Source: Oscillospiraceae bacterium (lineage in GTDB: Bacteria > Bacillota > Clostridia > Oscillospirales > Oscillospiraceae). Taken from it: DNA of 5,925 nucleotides. This document shows positions 5,532 through 5,925 of the stretch, one piece after another. The notes below the pieces were generated by a model, which was not told the DNA's origin, searched no databases, and saw nothing but the letters and a program-made list of their open reading frames with translations. The position numbers were made by a program, and so were the translations under genes. The DNA lies in NCBI GenBank assembly GCA_902766215.1, contig CACXCV010000069.1:1-5925 (forward strand). Reading direction: 5' to 3'. Numbering within the stretch: position 1 is the first letter of the stretch; every line of letters starts with the position of its first letter.

Positions 5532-5925
5532 TCAGATAAATTCGCGCAGCAGCGAGTTCTGGGGCACCAGCCCGGCCTCTGCCGGCTCTACCCGGCGCAG
5601 CTGCGCCAGCAGGCCGGTAATGCTGCCCACGCCGGGCACCTCGTCCGGCAGCGTGGCCAGCAGCGGCTCGGCCAGGGGACGCAGCACCGGCAGCTCATAA
5701 ATCAGCGACGTGTCAAAGCAGAGGTGCGCGCGGCGCTTGAGCGGGGTGATGTACAGCTGCTCGCCCCGGCGGACGTTGGCCCACATCCGGGCGGTGTCCA
5801 GCGCGGAGGTGCCGCGATAGTTGTGGTCGCGCACCGTCCGGCGCAGATAGCGTGTCAGCAGGTGGGGGATGACGACCTCGTCCCCGCAGCAAAGGTCGCT
5901 CAGGGCGCTGATGTAGATGCCGGTC
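5532..5925 (-). CDS. Nucleoside kinase of the uridine kinase family, C-terminal part (5' end outside window)
   Basis: The frame is open from the right edge to the TGA at 5532-5534, giving the last 130 residues. An in-frame GTG at 5834 is internal, because the family likeness runs through it. The segment YISALSDLCCGDEVVIPHLL then RYLRRTVRDHNYRG then MWANVRRGEQLYITPLK matches the end of the kinase domain in the clostridial uridine-kinase-like proteins, where RRIVRDYNFRG and W-x-x-VRRGE are typical. TSLIYELPVL and AEPLL follow, and the protein ends NSLLREFI, the usual terminus. Such proteins often carry TGS and threonyl-tRNA-synthetase-like domains before a P-loop kinase domain; those parts would be outside the window. 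They phosphorylate a nucleoside with ATP or GTP. It is the first gene seen of the minus-strand operon. The exact nucleoside is unknown. Confidence 0.85.
   Translation of the reverse strand, partial: TGIYISALSDLCCGDEVVIPHLLTRYLRRTVRDHNYRGTSALDTARMWANVRRGEQLYITPLKRRAHLCFDTSLIYELPVLRPLAEPLLATLPDEVPGVGSITGLLAQLRRVEPAEAGLVPQNSLLREFI

Noticed and set aside
5532..5834. Treating the 100-codon frame starting at GTG 5834 as a complete small gene
   Set aside because: The same frame continues without a stop to the window edge and the family match extends through it, so it is the end of a longer kinase.
1..5925. CRISPR arrays, tRNA or rRNA genes, transposases, integrases, toxin-antitoxin pairs or phage-defence genes
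   Set aside because: I looked on both strands and saw no regularly spaced repeats, cloverleaf-like sequence or recognisable mobile or defence protein.

Overview
The window looks like chromosome from a high-GC member of the Clostridia, probably Oscillospiraceae-like. This rests on recognition of protein style: a MetRS with a fused tail domain ending PAGAKLC, a SpoVB/YtgP-type flippase, an MtaD deaminase and a clostridial nucleoside kinase ending NSLLREFI. Sampled lines of these core genes run about 63-73% G+C. The assignment to a taxon is inference; no rRNA or other marker is present.

Layout: (1) Positions 1-1489, plus strand, hold the 3' three quarters of metG. (2) Positions 1490-1683 are a short convergent intergenic region. 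It carries a second near-exact copy of the last bases of metG, a perfect 16-bp terminator-type hairpin and two smaller hairpins. (3) Positions 1684-2322, minus strand, hold a chloramphenicol acetyltransferase-like gene of about 51% G+C, clearly lower than its neighbours. It has its own ribosome binding site, leader hairpin and a probable extended -10 promoter. (4) Positions 2515-5925, minus strand, are a run of three genes transcribed right to left: the end of a uridine-kinase-family nucleoside kinase, then an S-adenosylhomocysteine/methylthioadenosine deaminase (mtaD), then a 14-helix MOP-superfamily lipid flippase of the SpoVB/MurJ(YtgP) type. The kinase and mtaD are 15 bp apart, and mtaD and the flippase are 65 bp apart. 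Each of the two downstream genes has a good Shine-Dalgarno, and the run closes with a GC-rich hairpin followed by a U-tract at 2447-2479.

How they fit together: metG charges methionine. MtaD handles nucleoside by-products of S-adenosylmethionine use, and the kinase is a nucleoside salvage enzyme, so these two share a nucleoside theme. The flippase belongs to envelope or spore-cortex synthesis and is probably only co-transcribed. The cat-like gene looks like an acquired accessory gene set between two convergent housekeeping units.

I see no CRISPR array, transposase, integrase, tRNA or rRNA, and nothing amounting to a new multi-gene system. The points most worth a second look are the duplicated metG tail and the compositional island carrying the cat-like gene.
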